Shown here one piece after another: positions 1-12,284 of a DNA stretch of 64,000 bases. The position numbers were made by a program, and so were the translations under genes. Positions within the stretch are counted from its first letter, which is position 1; the number at the start of each line of letters is the position of its first letter. The notes beneath the pieces were generated by a model. The model did no database searches. It was not told where the DNA came from and saw only the letters and a program-made list of their open reading frames with translations. The DNA lies in the NCBI GenBank assembly GCA_903813345.2, contig CAIIXF020000011.1:9770842-9834841 (forward strand), read 5' to 3'. This DNA comes from Owenia fusiformis. Taxonomy: Eukaryota > Annelida > Polychaeta > Sabellida > Oweniidae.

Positions 1-788
1 TCAGTCAACCATACATTTCGAGTTACCTTCCCTTAAGCGGTGGAAGATATTGATGAACTGAGGCGCCCATGCACGATATAGGAACAAATGATCATACTTC
101 AGAGTTTCCATATAATTTAAGTTGGATTTAGTTCAAATATGAAAGCATTACGTCAACTTTAAAGTAGTTTAATTCAAAGCATTACGTCAACTTTAAAATA
201 GTTTAATTTGATGGCATTTCTCGTCTGCCATCTTTGATGCGAAGGTGAAGGCCGTAACCTTCGCTTGATACTCAACAATGTAATATATAATAGGCAATAC
301 ACTATAAACAGTAAGTTTGTTGTTTCGATAGTTCTATTGCACTTTATTGCATATAAATAAGTGTGTAGACATTTGGATGAGAATCAGAAAATGTGGCGAG
401 ACAACCTTTGCATTTTTGTTGGCTAAGTGAGAGATTGGTTCACCTGTACTATAGACTTGAGGTTAGAAATTCACAAATGTCTTACAGCTAGCTACAGCCA
501 CCTTAAGGTGGCATATAACCATGTTTATTTTTTCTTGAAGCCACTCAGTAAAATTACGATTTCTCTGCACCCTGATGTCCAATCAACATCATTCGAGTAT
601 CTATGTGTTCCTGACACGTTTGGGCATCTGGTAATGACAACGTCTACAAAATGTTTGCACGCAAAATTGACGTAATTTATGACTGAAATCGGGAAGACAA
701 AAATAATTGATATTCTTTCAGAATTGTTTATAATAACTATTTACAAAAATGTTCCCAAGACACAAATCCATTTAGGTAAGGTTTGTTT
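1..788. other. non-coding, short direct repeat
   Basis: No gene is recognised here. A segment of about 30 bp reading ATTACGTCAACTTTAAA followed by TAGTTTAATT occurs twice in tandem near 148-213. Small open frames in this stretch have no recognisable protein similarity. Confidence 0.5.
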
Positions 789-1796
789 ATCCCACCGAAC
801 GAAGTTCGAGGGGGATATAGAGAAGCCGTCCGTCCGTCCGTCCGTCCGTCCGTACATCCGTCCGTTCGTTTGTCCGTGTGTCCGGGCGATAACTCCAATA
901 CCAGTTGACGGATATGGTTCAAATTTTATAGGCATTTGCCTTATGAGTGTAGGACCTCTGCTCGAGAAGGAATTTTCAATATGGCCTCTCAATTCAACAT
1001 GGCCATCATTTTTCGTAAAAATTGTAATCGTTAATAACTCAAATACAAGTCGACGGATTTGGTTCAGATTTTATATGCTGATGCCTAGGGACAAAGGAAT
1101 TTCGCACAAAAAGAGATTTTTAAGATGGCTGCTTAATTTCAAAATGGCAGCCATTTTTTGTAAAAATATGTAATCTTTGATAACTCAGATACCAGTGAAC
1201 GGATTTGGTTCAAATTTTAAATGATGATGCTTAGGGACACAGTTGCTATGTTCGACAAAATTTTTTCAAGATGGCCGCTTAATTTCAAAATGGCGGCAAT
1301 TTTTCGTAAAAAACATAATCTTTGATAACTCAAATACCAGTGAACAGATTTGGTTGAAATTTTATATGATTATGCCTAGGGACTTTTCAAGATGGCCACT
1401 TAATTTCAAAATGGCGGCAATTTTTCGTAAAAAATGTAATCTTTGATAACTCAAATACCAGTGAACAGATTTGGTTGAAATTTCATATGATTATGCCTAG
1501 GGACACAGTAGCTCTGTTCAAGATATAATTTTCAAGATGGTGGCTGAATTTCAAGATGGCGGCCAATTTTCGTAAAAAAACGTAATCTTTGATAACTCAT
1601 ATACCAGTGAACGGATTTGGTTCAAATTTTATATGATGATGCCTAGTTCACAATGGCATAAACTAACTTTGTGCCAAATTTCATGCTTCTATCACAAAGT
1701 GCACAAACATTTCAACATTTACACTAGCTATAATAAGCATAATATGTTTTGTTCGGTGGGATTTGCTACTCCGTGTAGTTGCTGTTTTTCTAGTTT
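789..1796 (+). repeat. TCCG / AAATGGCGGC repeat element with short TIRs
   Basis: The element opens with ATCCCACCGAAC and closes with GTTCGGTGGGAT (1751-1762) plus a short tail, so its ends are inverted repeats of 12 bp. Just inside the left end is a run of TCCG tetramers (about 828-880). The body is about five imperfect units of roughly 120-150 bp. Each unit carries an AAGATGGC or AAATGGCGGC block and a TTTGATAACTCAAATACCAGTGA block. Related copies or ends occur near 8430-8770, 23670-24010, 32300-32680, 37633-39190, 49440-49600, 58525-58780 and 62575-63565. Open frames across the TCCG run are simple-sequence artefacts. No transposase is visible. Confidence 0.75.
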
Positions 1797-1973
1797 AAAA
1801 ATCGAAAAGCCCCAAATAAGACAATAAAAACCCAGATAAAACCTGGAAGACTGCAGATTTCATGTAATGATTTATGTTCATGTAAACAAGTAAAGTACAT
1901 ATAATCCCCATATAAAACACTGGCCTACGTGACATGTAATAACATGTTCAAACTGAAATATTGAAAACTTCAA

Positions 1974-2200
1974 TACAGGGCGTATCAAAAAAAACGCAAC
2001 AAGTAGTTATCTCGTAAAATCACAAAACTAGTGATGACTACATCAATTTCATTTAATGTACCATAAAGCCATGTCTCTCCTCCTTGCAATGATATGTCAT
2101 TCAATCACATGTGGTAATGGTTGGGTGAGAAATCCTTCCATTTGCACAGTGGGTCAAAATCGGCTCTGCGCCAAGTTTTAGATGTTGAAAAAATCAGTGC
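1974..2200 (+). repeat. Tc1/mariner-like element end (TA then CAGGGCGTATC)
   Basis: TA at 1974-1975 is followed by CAGGGCGTATCAAAAAAAAC, a typical Tc1/mariner-style terminus. The next 220 bp match, in inverse orientation, the segment running leftward from 63173, which ends GATACGCACTGTA. Only one end is recognisable at this locus, and no transposase is seen. Confidence 0.6.
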
Positions 2201-2388
2201 AAGGGCTAAGTGCCAATGGAAGTTCCCTTAACTTGAATTGTTGTGACTTTTTCTTTTGGAGCTATCTCAGGAGCATCTGTGCACACAATTCCTCCACCAG
2301 ATATTGCAAAACCTCGAGAAAGATTTGCCCATGGGCTGCTTTTCTTTGCTTTAACCCACACATGATTCAGGGCTGAACCTAGTTCAAC

Positions 2389-2459
2389 AAGTTAAACCCA
2401 ATACCACGGCTTTCATTTATTAATCTGAATGTTCTTGTTGCCGTGATTGGGTTTAACTT
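2389..2459. repeat. short inverted repeat
   Basis: AAGTTAAACCCAAT followed by ACCACGGC is matched on the other side of a spacer of about 30 bp by GCCGTGATTGGGTTTAACTT. The arms are about 20 bp with a 2-base indel. This could be a tiny MITE or a hairpin. Confidence 0.6.
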
Positions 2460-4258
2460 CCGTGGTATGCTTTCATTTGTTGCAAATTCTCACTATCAGT
2501 TATTAATTAAACGCGCATGAAATTACTTATTAATTGACAACAATATAAAAACACATAACATCAAGCGATTCAACACAATATTATTGTATTAAATGGTCAT
2601 TTATACAAGTAAAATGAGGTTAAACTTACCAATCTCTAAAATGACATTCCGCATGTCCGTCATTGTGTCTGTTCGTCCCGGGTTAAAATTTAAACTATTG
2701 AAACGAAATTGTTGTCAAATAGATTGATAATTATCACGCGATTACTCGGGATATAAAGATCAATTTTGAGGATAACAGGTATCTTTGATTGATTTATGTA
2801 GCGCTTGTATACACGCAAATTAGTTATTAATTGCAAACCTACTGTTCGTTGATGCAGTGTCGCAATGACGGTCAATTCCTGAAACGATTTGCAATTTCGA
2901 TGTTACCGGAACTGACCGACATTTTCGTAAAATTCCAAACCTGTCTCCAATATTTTCGTAATTATGCATCAATAGGGTCTAAGGGGGATACGGGATGGTG
3001 TGTATGTATTCATAAGGTATGTATGCATGCTTGAATCACATTCTTTATGTAATATTACCATGTTTTCAGTGTTAATTAGTTCCGCTGGTCGAAACCTGCG
3101 GAACGCGCAACAAGGGCAAAATGATCATGGAGGTTAGACCTAGCCGGGGCCATAAGACATGTCAGATAAGAAACGAGGCCCAGGCTAGGTCTAATGTTGT
3201 TGGACTAGGCTGAACCATGCATGACGTGGACAGATGAGCGCATCTTTATGTGCAAGGAAGTGGTGGCAATTAGGAGGAGTATAGGATGTATTCTTGTGGT
3301 GACATGTTGTTATGTTATGTCGCCACACATATTGTTATGATCTCCGTTTTTTGTGATGGCAGTTGGTGGTTTGGGTCTGCAACAAATTCTGTAACAACTT
3401 CCAATACCTTAACAAATATTGTTTAGACTGACTTCAGTTTTTTTCAAAATCATCTACAAGTTTTCAGAAGTTTAAATCTGACTTTATATTTAAGATTTAA
3501 GATTTGACCTTCAGTGATCTTTTCAAGGTAAAAAAAAGGTCAAAAAGGTCAATCTTTTTCTAACTTTTTCAAAACCATCCACAAGTTATCAGATGTTCAA
3601 ATCTGACTTAAGATTTGATATTTGACCTTCATTGACCTTTTCAAGGTCAAAAAGGTATTTTTACAACTTGCTTCAAATTGACCAATTTTTTCAAAACCAT
3701 CTAGAAGTTATCGGAATCTTTAATTTGGTGCTACTTACTTTAACTTTTTTAGGATAATTGACATCAATTTGGAGTTTTGCAGGGGGTAGACTTCAGGAAT
3801 CTATTGAAAATTACACATGATTTTGGTGATTTTTAATTTAAGACCAATAAAATAAGTCATGTTTTGCTTTTTGTCCTCTCATATTATACAGGGAAGTATA
3901 AAATGTGAAATAAGGGGGAAATTGCAAAAAAATCAGCGTTGACTCAATCATTTACAGAATGACAGCAGGTGTGGTTTTGTTACATAACACCAGCAAATTA
4001 GTAATATTCTGAAATCATATATTTTTGCACATTTTTCATATTCACATTCCAGTTTAATGCTACAAAATTAAATAAATAACTTCATACTTTAGATATTCCA
4101 GATGAAATGTATGCAATACTCCTATTCGCGATAAGAGTTCAGGTGGTAATTTACATAAATATCTCCCATGATGCATCGTTTTGGAAGGGACAAATTTTCA
4201 TTGGCCCGCCAAACGAGTCGAATACTCTGAACGTTTCTCAGCTTTTCATCTTTCATCA
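2460..4258. other. non-coding; TGACCTT-rich stretch at 3420-3720
   Basis: No gene is recognised. From about 3420 to 3720 there are diverged tandem units with AAAACCATCTACAAGTT, TCTGACTTAAGATTTGACCTTCA and TTTTCAAGGTCAAAAAGGT. They belong to the same broad repeat class as 31900-32160 and 44400-44900, and are related to the 54.7-57.9 kb array. Confidence 0.5.
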
Positions 4259-4266
4259 GCCCTCAA

Positions 4267-4708
4267 TAGTGGTGCAACTCGAATGCCAGTACTCGCCACT
4301 CACTCGTTGAACCTGTCCAAGATAGTTACTTGAGTACGTTTTTTCAAACTCGAGTAGGCATTGAATTCCCAAACAACGATCTCATACCCCGGGAATGATC
4401 ATTTTTGGATGCACTGAACGAAACAAAGTATCGATTCCGGAAACAAAATGAAAATATTTAAAAACAAACAAACACAATTATGGCATGAATAACTACATTT
4501 ATTCTTACTAAATTGATACAAACTATATATAACATCAATAACATATAGAAGAAACGAAGAAATTGTATCTATTTGGTCTTCAAACAGTCGACTAGGTGAG
4601 TTTTTTATTTTTTTAAATTTTTCCCTCATTTTTGCGAGTGGTACTCGATTACAGTGGCATTTTCACACTTTCTACTCGAGTAGCATTCTCTTGCGAGTTG
4701 CACCACTA
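4267..4708. mobile_element. hAT-type MITE with 8-bp target duplication
   Basis: The terminal inverted repeats are TAGTGGTGCAACTCG on the left (4267) and CGAGTTGCACCACTA on the right (ending 4708). Directly outside them is the same 8-mer, GCCCTCAA, at 4259-4266 and 4709-4716. An 8-bp target-site duplication and a TAGNG terminus are hallmarks of hAT transposons. The 442-bp interior has no transposase, so this is a non-autonomous copy. The perfect duplication argues for a fairly recent insertion. Confidence 0.88.
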
Positions 4709-5171
4709 GCCCTCAAGCATAGTTATATGATCCAATCTATTGAATAATCAGACAGATAATCAGATATTCAAAGTTACATTATTGCTATTTCGTATCTTCG
4801 ATGAAGTCTGAGCAATTTCTGGGTAATCAGTGACGTCATTGGAATTGGACGGCATTTTCAACTACAGATTTCCTCAGATTTACGGGTTTACAGTTCAAAA
4901 AGTCTTGCTATATATCTTAATTACATACCTACCTATCATTTGTGCAAATGCAACTCTACATAAATATTTAATAGAGTCGCAGTGCGGCATTGAAAATAGC
5001 ACCCCTGTGTAATCCAATGGGAAAGAACCCGGATGTAGGCGAAGTTGTACCATACATGAGAGCTCTTCTAACGGGAGGTAACTAAACTGAACGAAAACTA
5101 AACATTATCGCGTATTGGTATATTGCTTGGAAAAGGTATATGTCTTAAGCTGCTGAATATGTAGAGGATGG

Positions 5172-5374
5172 TTTTTAGCTCACATGGTGAGCTATTGCAA
5201 TCACTCACTTGTCCATCTGTCCATCCGTCCGACTGTTCTGTCTGTCTGTCAACAATTGGTATTTTTTGTTCAACATCAATATAGAAACCCCCCCTGAGAC
5301 TCCTGGTTCAAAAGATCGCCTATTTTCAAAATGGCCACCATTTTTGTCTTGCGAAAAATCCGAAGCTTCTCATA
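5172..5374 (+). repeat. GCTCAC/TCCG-family repeat fragment
   Basis: It starts TTTTTAGCTCACATGGTGAGC, where AGCTCAC and GTGAGCT form a hairpin. It continues into TCCATCTGTCC-type tetramers and an AAAATGGCCACCATTTTTG block. This is the same family as 24012, 31334-32305 and 41835-43918. Confidence 0.65.
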
Positions 5375-8065
5375 ATAATAGATGTTGCCATTTTTCTTAA
5401 AATCATTTGAAAATGAACATTAATATACCCTAAAAACATATTTGGGGAGTGTTTAATAAGATAATATGATAAATGTGATGAATTATATTATATCTTTGAC
5501 TCTGGACTCTATTCTATTAGGTGACTACCTCTTTATCAACTCAAAAGTGGGCGTGGCACTTTTCAGTGATAATTTGCTAAAACAGTTATTTTTACAAAAT
5601 CAGTCAAAGTTATATTTATAGAGTTCATGGATACTGATGTTATTCTTTAATATGGTGAGTCTGTACATGATTGGTTAAGGGGTTGCCATAGTAACAGAGC
5701 ATAATAAACGCAAATAGTGAAGTGCATATGTTCTGAAAAGACTTATTTTATAACATGGAATATGATTCAACCCACAGCGTATATGGTGCGCTTCAATACC
5801 AGAACATATCATCCAATAGCCTAATATGGTAGAACCTGAGACCATAGAATAGTTCAGAAGAGCCCAAGTTGGTCCCGCCTCCAGAGTATATTTATGGTAC
5901 AGCCTCCAGAGTATAAGATTAGTGCAGTCTCAAGAATCTAATATGATACAGCCTCTAGAGTGTAATATGTATTCAGCATCCAGAGTCCAAGATGATACAA
6001 CATTCAGAATCTAAGATTGCTATAGCAGTCAGAGCCTAGAATGGGTAAAGCCTCCATAAGTCTAAGATGGTACAGCCTCCAGACCCTTAGATGGTACGGC
6101 CTCAAGATATAAGATGGGATCAGTCTCCAGAGTATAAGATGGCACAGCTTTCAGAGGCTATGATTGCTATAGCATTCAGAACCTAGGATGGGTACAGCCT
6201 CCATGAGTCTAAGATGGTACAGCCTCCATGAGTCTAAGATGGTACAGCCTCCATGAGTCTAAGATGGCACAGCCTCTAGACCCTTAGAAGTGGTACGGCT
6301 TCCAGATGTAACATGGGATCAGTCTCCAGAGTCTAAAATGATACAGCCTTCAGAGGCTATGATTGCTATAGCATCCAGAGGCTAAGTTAGGCACGGTCTT
6401 CACAAGTGTAAGATGGTACAGCTTCCAGATATAGCATAGGGATGAGTCTCCAGAGTCCAGATAATAGATCCTTCAGATCATTTGATTGCTATAGCATTCA
6501 GAGCCTAGGATAACAATTAGAGTCTAATATGGCCTCAAGAGTTTAATGGGTACATCTACTTCTATGATGGCTACAACCTTCGATTCCAAGAATCTAAGAT
6601 GGCCCAGCCTCTATAATCTAAAATTAATACAGCCTACGGAGTCTAATATGGTACAACCCCCAGAGTATAATATGAATTCAGCCTCCAGAGCCTAATATGG
6701 TATAGCTTCAGAGTATAATTTGGATTCAGCCTGTAGAGTACAAAGATAGTACAGCCACAATAGTCTATGATTTCTATGAAAGTCAGGAGTCAAAGATAGG
6801 TACAGCCTCCAAGAGTCTAAGATAGTACAGCCTACAAGAGTCTGAGATGGTATAGCCTCCAAGAGTCTAAGATGGTGCAGCCTCCATAGTCTACAATGGA
6901 TACAGCCTCCAAGAGTCTAGGATGATTTAGCCTCCAGAATCTACTATGGGTATAGCCTTCAGAGTCTACAATGGGTATAGCCCCCAGGGCCTTTGATGAG
7001 TTCTGGGAACAGCCTTCAAGAGAAGATGGTACACCTTCCAGATACAGAGTCTATGATGGGTACAGCTTCCAAGATTCTAAGATGGTACGGCCTCTCCAGA
7101 GCCAAAGATGGGTGTAGCCTCCAAGAGTCTAAGATGGTACAGCCTCTAGAATCTTAGAGAGTTTAACCTCTAGTGTTTAATGGGTACATCCTCCAGAGTC
7201 TACAATAGGTACAGCATCCATAATCTAAGATTGATACAGCCTACATAGTCTAAGTTGATACATCTTCTAGAGTCTAAGATGTCAAGAATCACCATTTTGT
7301 CACATATAACATCAATCTGTGATTAATAAATGGATCTAAGATGGTACAGCCTCTAGAGTCTCAGAGAGTTTAGCCTCTAGTGTTTAATGGGTTCATCCTC
7401 CAGAGTCTATGACGGGTACAGCATCCATAATCCAAGATTGATACAGCCTACATAGTCTAAGTCAGTACATCTTCTAGAGTCTAAGATGTCAAGAATTACC
7501 ATTTTGTCACATATAACACCAATCTGTGATTAGTAAATGGGTCAGGAAATGCTTAGACAGACAGGCGGGCAGACGGACAAACAGAGCAGTATTTCAACAA
7601 ACAGCATTATTAGTTGTGTTATCATAGCAAACACATATCAATTATCCAAACTTGTATTTGTTAAAAAAGATCATACACTAAAAGGATGAATGTAATAAAC
7701 AATTTGTTAAGGAACAAGGAATACCTGAAATGACCTCTACCAACGATTTACATATATTATGTTGTGTTACTATGGCAACCAATTGACACAAGATGATTAG
7801 ACTCATCATACCAGAAAATAACATATGTATTAATTACCCTTGTAAATTTGATTCTGTCAACATGAAATTATTTGGCATTGTAATAACAAAAAGTGCCACG
7901 CCCACTTTGTGGTAAATTGAGCAGTAGCTATCAAACATGCGCCAAATATGTCATCCTATTAATCTATTTATCATGTTATCTTGTTGTAAACTCCTTCAAT
8001 ATGTATCAAGCTAAACTTTGTGTCCATTTTGAAAAATTAAAAATGACAACCTACCATCTGTTTGT
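5375..8065. repeat. large foldback element enclosing a minisatellite
   Basis: The left arm (about 5375-5715) is the diverged inverse of the right arm (about 7740-8065). Matching landmarks are AGTGGGCGTGGCACTTTT (about 5547) against AAAAGTGCCACGCCCACTTT (about 7889), TTGCCATAGTAACA against TGTTACTATGGCAA, and GATAATATGATAAAT against ATTTATCATGTTATC. The arms are therefore about 330 bp, enclosing about 2 kb that is mostly minisatellite. No transposase is present. Confidence 0.75.
5850..7500 (+). repeat. diverged minisatellite, ~20-24-bp unit
   Basis: Imperfect tandem copies of a unit like AGCCTCCAGAGTCTAAGATG followed by GTAC fill about 1.6 kb. Higher-order duplication is also visible: a block of about 180 bp ending in ATGTCAAGAATCACCATTTTG appears twice, ending near 7310 and 7510. 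No coding signal is seen. Confidence 0.85.
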
Positions 8066-8429
8066 AGGGAAACAGTAGATTTATCCTTAATATTTACAAT
8101 ATTTTGCAATTAAATTGTGTTGCCATGGTAACCAATTGACCAATCAAGATCAAACTTTGCATGACAACTAACTATATATGGATGCATAATCCCTGAAAAT
8201 TTGAATGTGATTAGGGGCATCCAACAGAAAATATAAATGCTTATCATAGTACCCCTCATAAAATAAGACCAGGGCGTACAAATAGTGAATTTTACATGTT
8301 TTCCACTACTTAGATTTTTCTAGATTTTGAACTCTTTAAACTCATCAATATGCATTTGTTGCACTAGGTTTAATAAGTATTGCAATTTTTTCATTTATTT
8401 TGGATGTTTTTACTGGAGTATAGAGATAA

Positions 8430-8775
8430 AGGAGTTCTGCTTGAGAAGAAATTTCCAAGGTGGCTGTTATTTATGAAAATCTCCGCCATTTTTCATTTAA
8501 CATGTAATCCTAGATAAATCAAGTACCAGTTGACAGATTTTGATTGAACTCTATATGCTGATGCATTGGGACATATGAGCTCTGCTAAAGAAGAAATCTA
8601 AAGATGATAGCTGATTTTCAAAATGGCAACCATGTTTCATAAAAACAATCTTTGATAATTCAAATACCAGTGGATGGATTTGGCTCAAATTTTATATGGC
8701 CGCTATTTATCAAAACATGTTTTGTTCGGTGGGATTTGCTACTCCGTGGAGTTGCTGTTTTTCTAGTTGTATTGA
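8430..8775 (+). repeat. 3' part of a TCCG/AAATGGC-family element
   Basis: Diverged units with AAAATGGCAACCAT and GATAATTCAAATACCAGTGGA end in TTTTGTTCGGTGGGATTTGC and the tail GTGGAGTTGCTGTTTTTCTAG. This is the same right end as the element at 789-1796. The left end with the TCCG run is missing. Confidence 0.65.
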
Positions 8776-9752
8776 GATGAAGAATATTATTTTAATTCAG
8801 TAATTGTCTAATTAGTGCATTTTGACTCCTCGTTGAATCTCACAAATCTTTTGTCATATATAAGGGAGTATTATAATATATATGTACATGTAGGTCTCAT
8901 GCCTGCTTGTTAAAATATAAGTACTTTCACTTTCTTGAGGCTTTTATCATCATATGATTCTAGTCTATATGGGGAATTAACCTGAACTAGAAGTCACATT
9001 TTCCCAAAAAAATAACATTTTTCGAAACCATATTTCTAGATGTATGTATTTACATGTACATTTCAAATATGACATCACTTTGACTGAATTTTGAATATTT
9101 AATGACATAAATCAAGATTATTTCTACTCGCATCTAGTCTATTGAATGAAGGTGGGATGTATGATACCTATATTGCATGGGTTCCTGTTAAAAGTGTCAA
9201 ATGTCAATTCTCATTATATTGAATATCAATAAATACAATGTATTGTATTAACTGCAAGTGACTGGTTTATTGATCACTCATCCCCAAGTAACTATGGAGA
9301 ACCTGCTCATCTATAAATCTTCACTCCAGGCAAGCTTATCCATGCATCTCTAAAACCTTAATGAACTGCTTCATTTTCTAGCATACTATGCAATTTAGAA
9401 TGCTTACTACATGCCTATTTACTTTATTCCCCTCTTATTCTACTTCTTTTTACATTTTTGCTATATTAAATCATGACTGCCATGACATTTCTTTCATGAG
9501 AAGTTAATTAATCATAAGGCGAATGCATAAATCCCTGTGATAATTGTGGTATCATATTGAGAACAGTTTGAAATTTATACCTACATGTAACTGATTAAGT
9601 GGCTATTAAGGTTCTTTGTATTAATTTAATAACAAGAAAAGTTATATGAATAGGAAGGTATCCAGTGTGTACTGTAAATTCACAAATTGTTCAAGACATT
9701 CAATCCATATTTACTAATTACCAGTAAAGCTTGGGTTTTGAAATATAACTTG
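8776..9752. other. 3' flank of the minus-strand gene; dispersed repeat at 8981-9140
   Basis: The segment from about 8981 (GAACTAGAAGTCAC) to 9140 (ACTCGCATCTAGTCTATT) is the inverse of about 37140-37320, so it is a dispersed repeat. The minus strand has an AATAAA hexamer at 9427-9422, about 325 nt past the stop codon of the minus-strand gene. It is a possible but unproven poly(A) signal. Confidence 0.45.
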
Positions 9753-10586
9753 CTATCCAATAAATTTTCTTGTTATTTTTGGTGTTTTTCTTTGGAACAT
9801 CACTCCAGTTTGAGCTTCGATTGAACCAATTGCAAATGACTGAACTTCTCCTGGTGGAGGTCCCTCTTTTGTCCCTTCTCTTTTATCAACTAACATAACA
9901 TCTTCTAGTAAGTTCTTTAGGCCTTTCATCCTCAATATTGCCCCAGTTTTATCATTGATGTGGACACCCAAGGCAGCTGTATCATCATCTTCAAGGATTA
10001 AACTGATGGCAAAAATAAAGGGATCTGATGTGACGAATGGTCGGATGATGCGGAAGCGATTCAGAAGCTGGCCACTGACCTCTATTTTGCCACTGATGTA
10101 GACCAGTCGGTATTGAGGCTCAACACACAAAACAAACAAATTGGTAGTGAAGTAGCGTCTTGAGTTATCTACTCTATATAAAGCTGTATGAGCAAATCCT
10201 ATATAATAAGGCCACTGGTATTCACTCAGTGGTGTCCCGCCACGAAGGAAGTAATCCCAATCTTGCCATAGGACGTCCCCATGGGGTGTTTTATCTGCCC
10301 TGTGAATAAACCAACAGCTCATGTTTGCCCCAACATTACATTCAAGGATCCTCAAAGGGTCTAATGTATACACATAGTGGAGTCTGTCCTTTATGACAAA
10401 TGGCATCCAGTGTTTATCTTTTGGTATCTCATCATTGATGCCTGCTCCCATGGCCGGGTTGCCATCCTTGATGATGGGTAGGATAGCCTTGTAGTTCTCA
10501 TAGTCCCATATGAGAGTTGTGTCCACAATCTGCTGATGCCAAAGCTTAATTTGAGCATTGAAGCTGATCAGCAGATCATCCTTCAC
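9753..10586 (-). CDS. unassigned type II membrane protein A, exon 2 of 2
   Basis: This exon encodes the last 277 residues and the stop codon of a 493-residue protein. The acceptor is TATTTACAG before GTGAAGGATGAT, and the exon begins in phase 0. Joined to exon 1 it gives EPRMVK-VKDDLLISFNA, which aligns without a gap to EPRIFRLKSHLYVSFNA in the neighbouring paralogue. Conserved blocks are TLIWDYE, DKHWMPF, YTLDPLRIL, LRGGTPLSEYQWPYYI and RLVYISGKIEV. The spacing of these W/F/Y- and acid-containing blocks resembles five-bladed beta-propeller carbohydrate-active enzymes (the GH43/GH130-like fold). That comparison is from memory and the activity is unknown. The reading frame is intact. Confidence 0.88.
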   Translation of the reverse strand: MKDDLLISFNAQIKLWHQQIVDTTLIWDYENYKAILPIIKDGNPAMGAGINDEIPKDKHWMPFVIKDRLHYVYTLDPLRILECNVGANMSCWFIHRADKTPHGDVLWQDWDYFLRGGTPLSEYQWPYYIGFAHTALYRVDNSRRYFTTNLFVLCVEPQYRLVYISGKIEVSGQLLNRFRIIRPFVTSDPFIFAISLILEDDDTAALGVHINDKTGAILRMKGLKNLLEDVMLVDKREGTKEGPPPGEVQSFAIGSIEAQTGVMFQRKTPKITRKFIG

Positions 10587-12284
10587 CTGTAAATAGATTA
10601 TTCAACATATGCATCCTCATATCAATTGCCTTACAATCATCTAAGCTTGTATTTGCGAATTCAAATAATGGCTAGCAGCTACCGAGTTGATTGGAATATG
10701 AGGGCAAACTCATTTAAGTTTGAATCGTACCTACCATGTTTGCCGTTAGCTACCACCTCCCTAGTCCCTGATCTGATTTTTTAAGAGCTTTAGGTAAGGG
10801 TTTATTGTCCCGGTGTCGGCCATAAAAACCAACCACCTCATAGTTAATTCAAATTTAAAAAAATATATACAAAAAGTTTTTAGAGGCCAATCTTGTGCGA
10901 CCCCATTTTAGAAGCATAAGCCCTTGATATAATTAAAACAAAATACATTTTCTTAATAAGGGAAAATGTACTTTGAAACGGTATGCTCATTTTTTGGCGG
11001 AGTATTGGACAACGAACCACGCAGGTTTGGGACTAAATAACCTTACCTGATCTAAATAAAGGGGGGTTTGTAGAAAAAAATAGGTACCGGGTAGTAAATC
11101 CTCCATGCTGGGTTCAAACTTGGTACCCAGTCAAAAAAAACGGGTACCAAAAAAACGAAAAATACGAATATATAACATAATTAGATCATTAGAAAACGTG
11201 TAAGATTTGTTTTGAATATACAAAAATGTATGTAACTTCCTTCGAAATTGAGCTAGAAGCTTCAAATAAAAAGCATTTTAAGCATTTTCATTGGTTATGG
11301 GGGGGGGGTGAGATCGCCTATGACATTGTAAGACGTAACAATTTACACTTCAGTGGACATTTCGTCGAAAATTGGGATAACTTAAATTATGATTAATAAT
11401 CAAAATCTTACACGTTGCATCATGTAAATTAACACACGTCACCTCTCTGCTAAAGTAACGATTGCTATTTACAGATTTAAATCATAATCAAAACTATTCA
11501 CATACCAATATACGAACTATTGAAAATAGAGGTAGGTACGAAAAATTTCGAATGGAATGCGTGACAAATATGGGATTCGCGTGAAAAGCCCGAACGGAAT
11601 GCGTACGTTTTTTTTGGTGTTCGTATTTTTGCTGTATCGGCGAACTGTTTTAGAATTTTTTGTACAGAAATATTTTTGCTTGACAATTACCAGGTAAAAT
11701 GCGTATTTGTGTGACATTTTCTGTCACGCAAAAAAAACTGGCGTGACTTCAAATTCTTCAGCAAATGCGTGACAAATACGCAAATTGCGGGACAGTTGAC
11801 AGGCCTCATAACCGATGAAAATATGACCATGATGATAGAGGGAGAAAAGAGCCTTAAATTGCTTTTTATTTGAAGGTTCTAGCTCAATTTTGAGGGAAGT
11901 TACATACATTTTTGTATATTCAAACAAATCTGACACGTTGAAACAGTCGTGATCACTGACCACTGTTTGTCGACTAATGGGTTGTTTGGTACCATAAGTT
12001 CAAAATGACGGGTTAATTTATGAAAATTTTTAGATTAATCCACTAACCGCTATTGGCATTTGCGAATACAAGCTTAGTTCTGTATAGCATCAGACCTGTT
12101 GTGTACATTTGTTCACCTCAGCTGGAAGTGCATTTGACACTGATGGACTAGATTTAGATTATGAACCTGATTGTTGTGCTTCTTTGTTGTTTCTAATATG
12201 TATGATATGTCACATTATTTCATGATTTGGTTCATCAATTAAGTATGCCAGTGGCTACTTGTGTAAGCTGTTTTTTAACATTAC
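10587..12284 (-). other. intron of the minus-strand gene, filled by a foldback element
   Basis: The intron is 1698 bp with a GT donor (12284-12283) and an AG acceptor (10588-10587). Most of it is an inverted-repeat element: CTAAGCTTGTATTTGCGAAT at 10641 is matched by ATTTGCGAATACAAGCTTAG ending near 12077. A second pair of internal arms lies at about 11208-11300 and 11835-11940 (ATACAAAAATGTATGTAACTT against AAGTTACATACATTTTTGTAT). The paralogue on the plus strand has no intron at this position. Confidence 0.75.

Noticed and set aside
679-1173. 164-codon frame with PSVRPSVRPYIRP-type repeats
   Set aside because: Created by the TCCG tetramer run and adjoining repeat units. The same artefact appears at 31321-31611 and 41822-42019.
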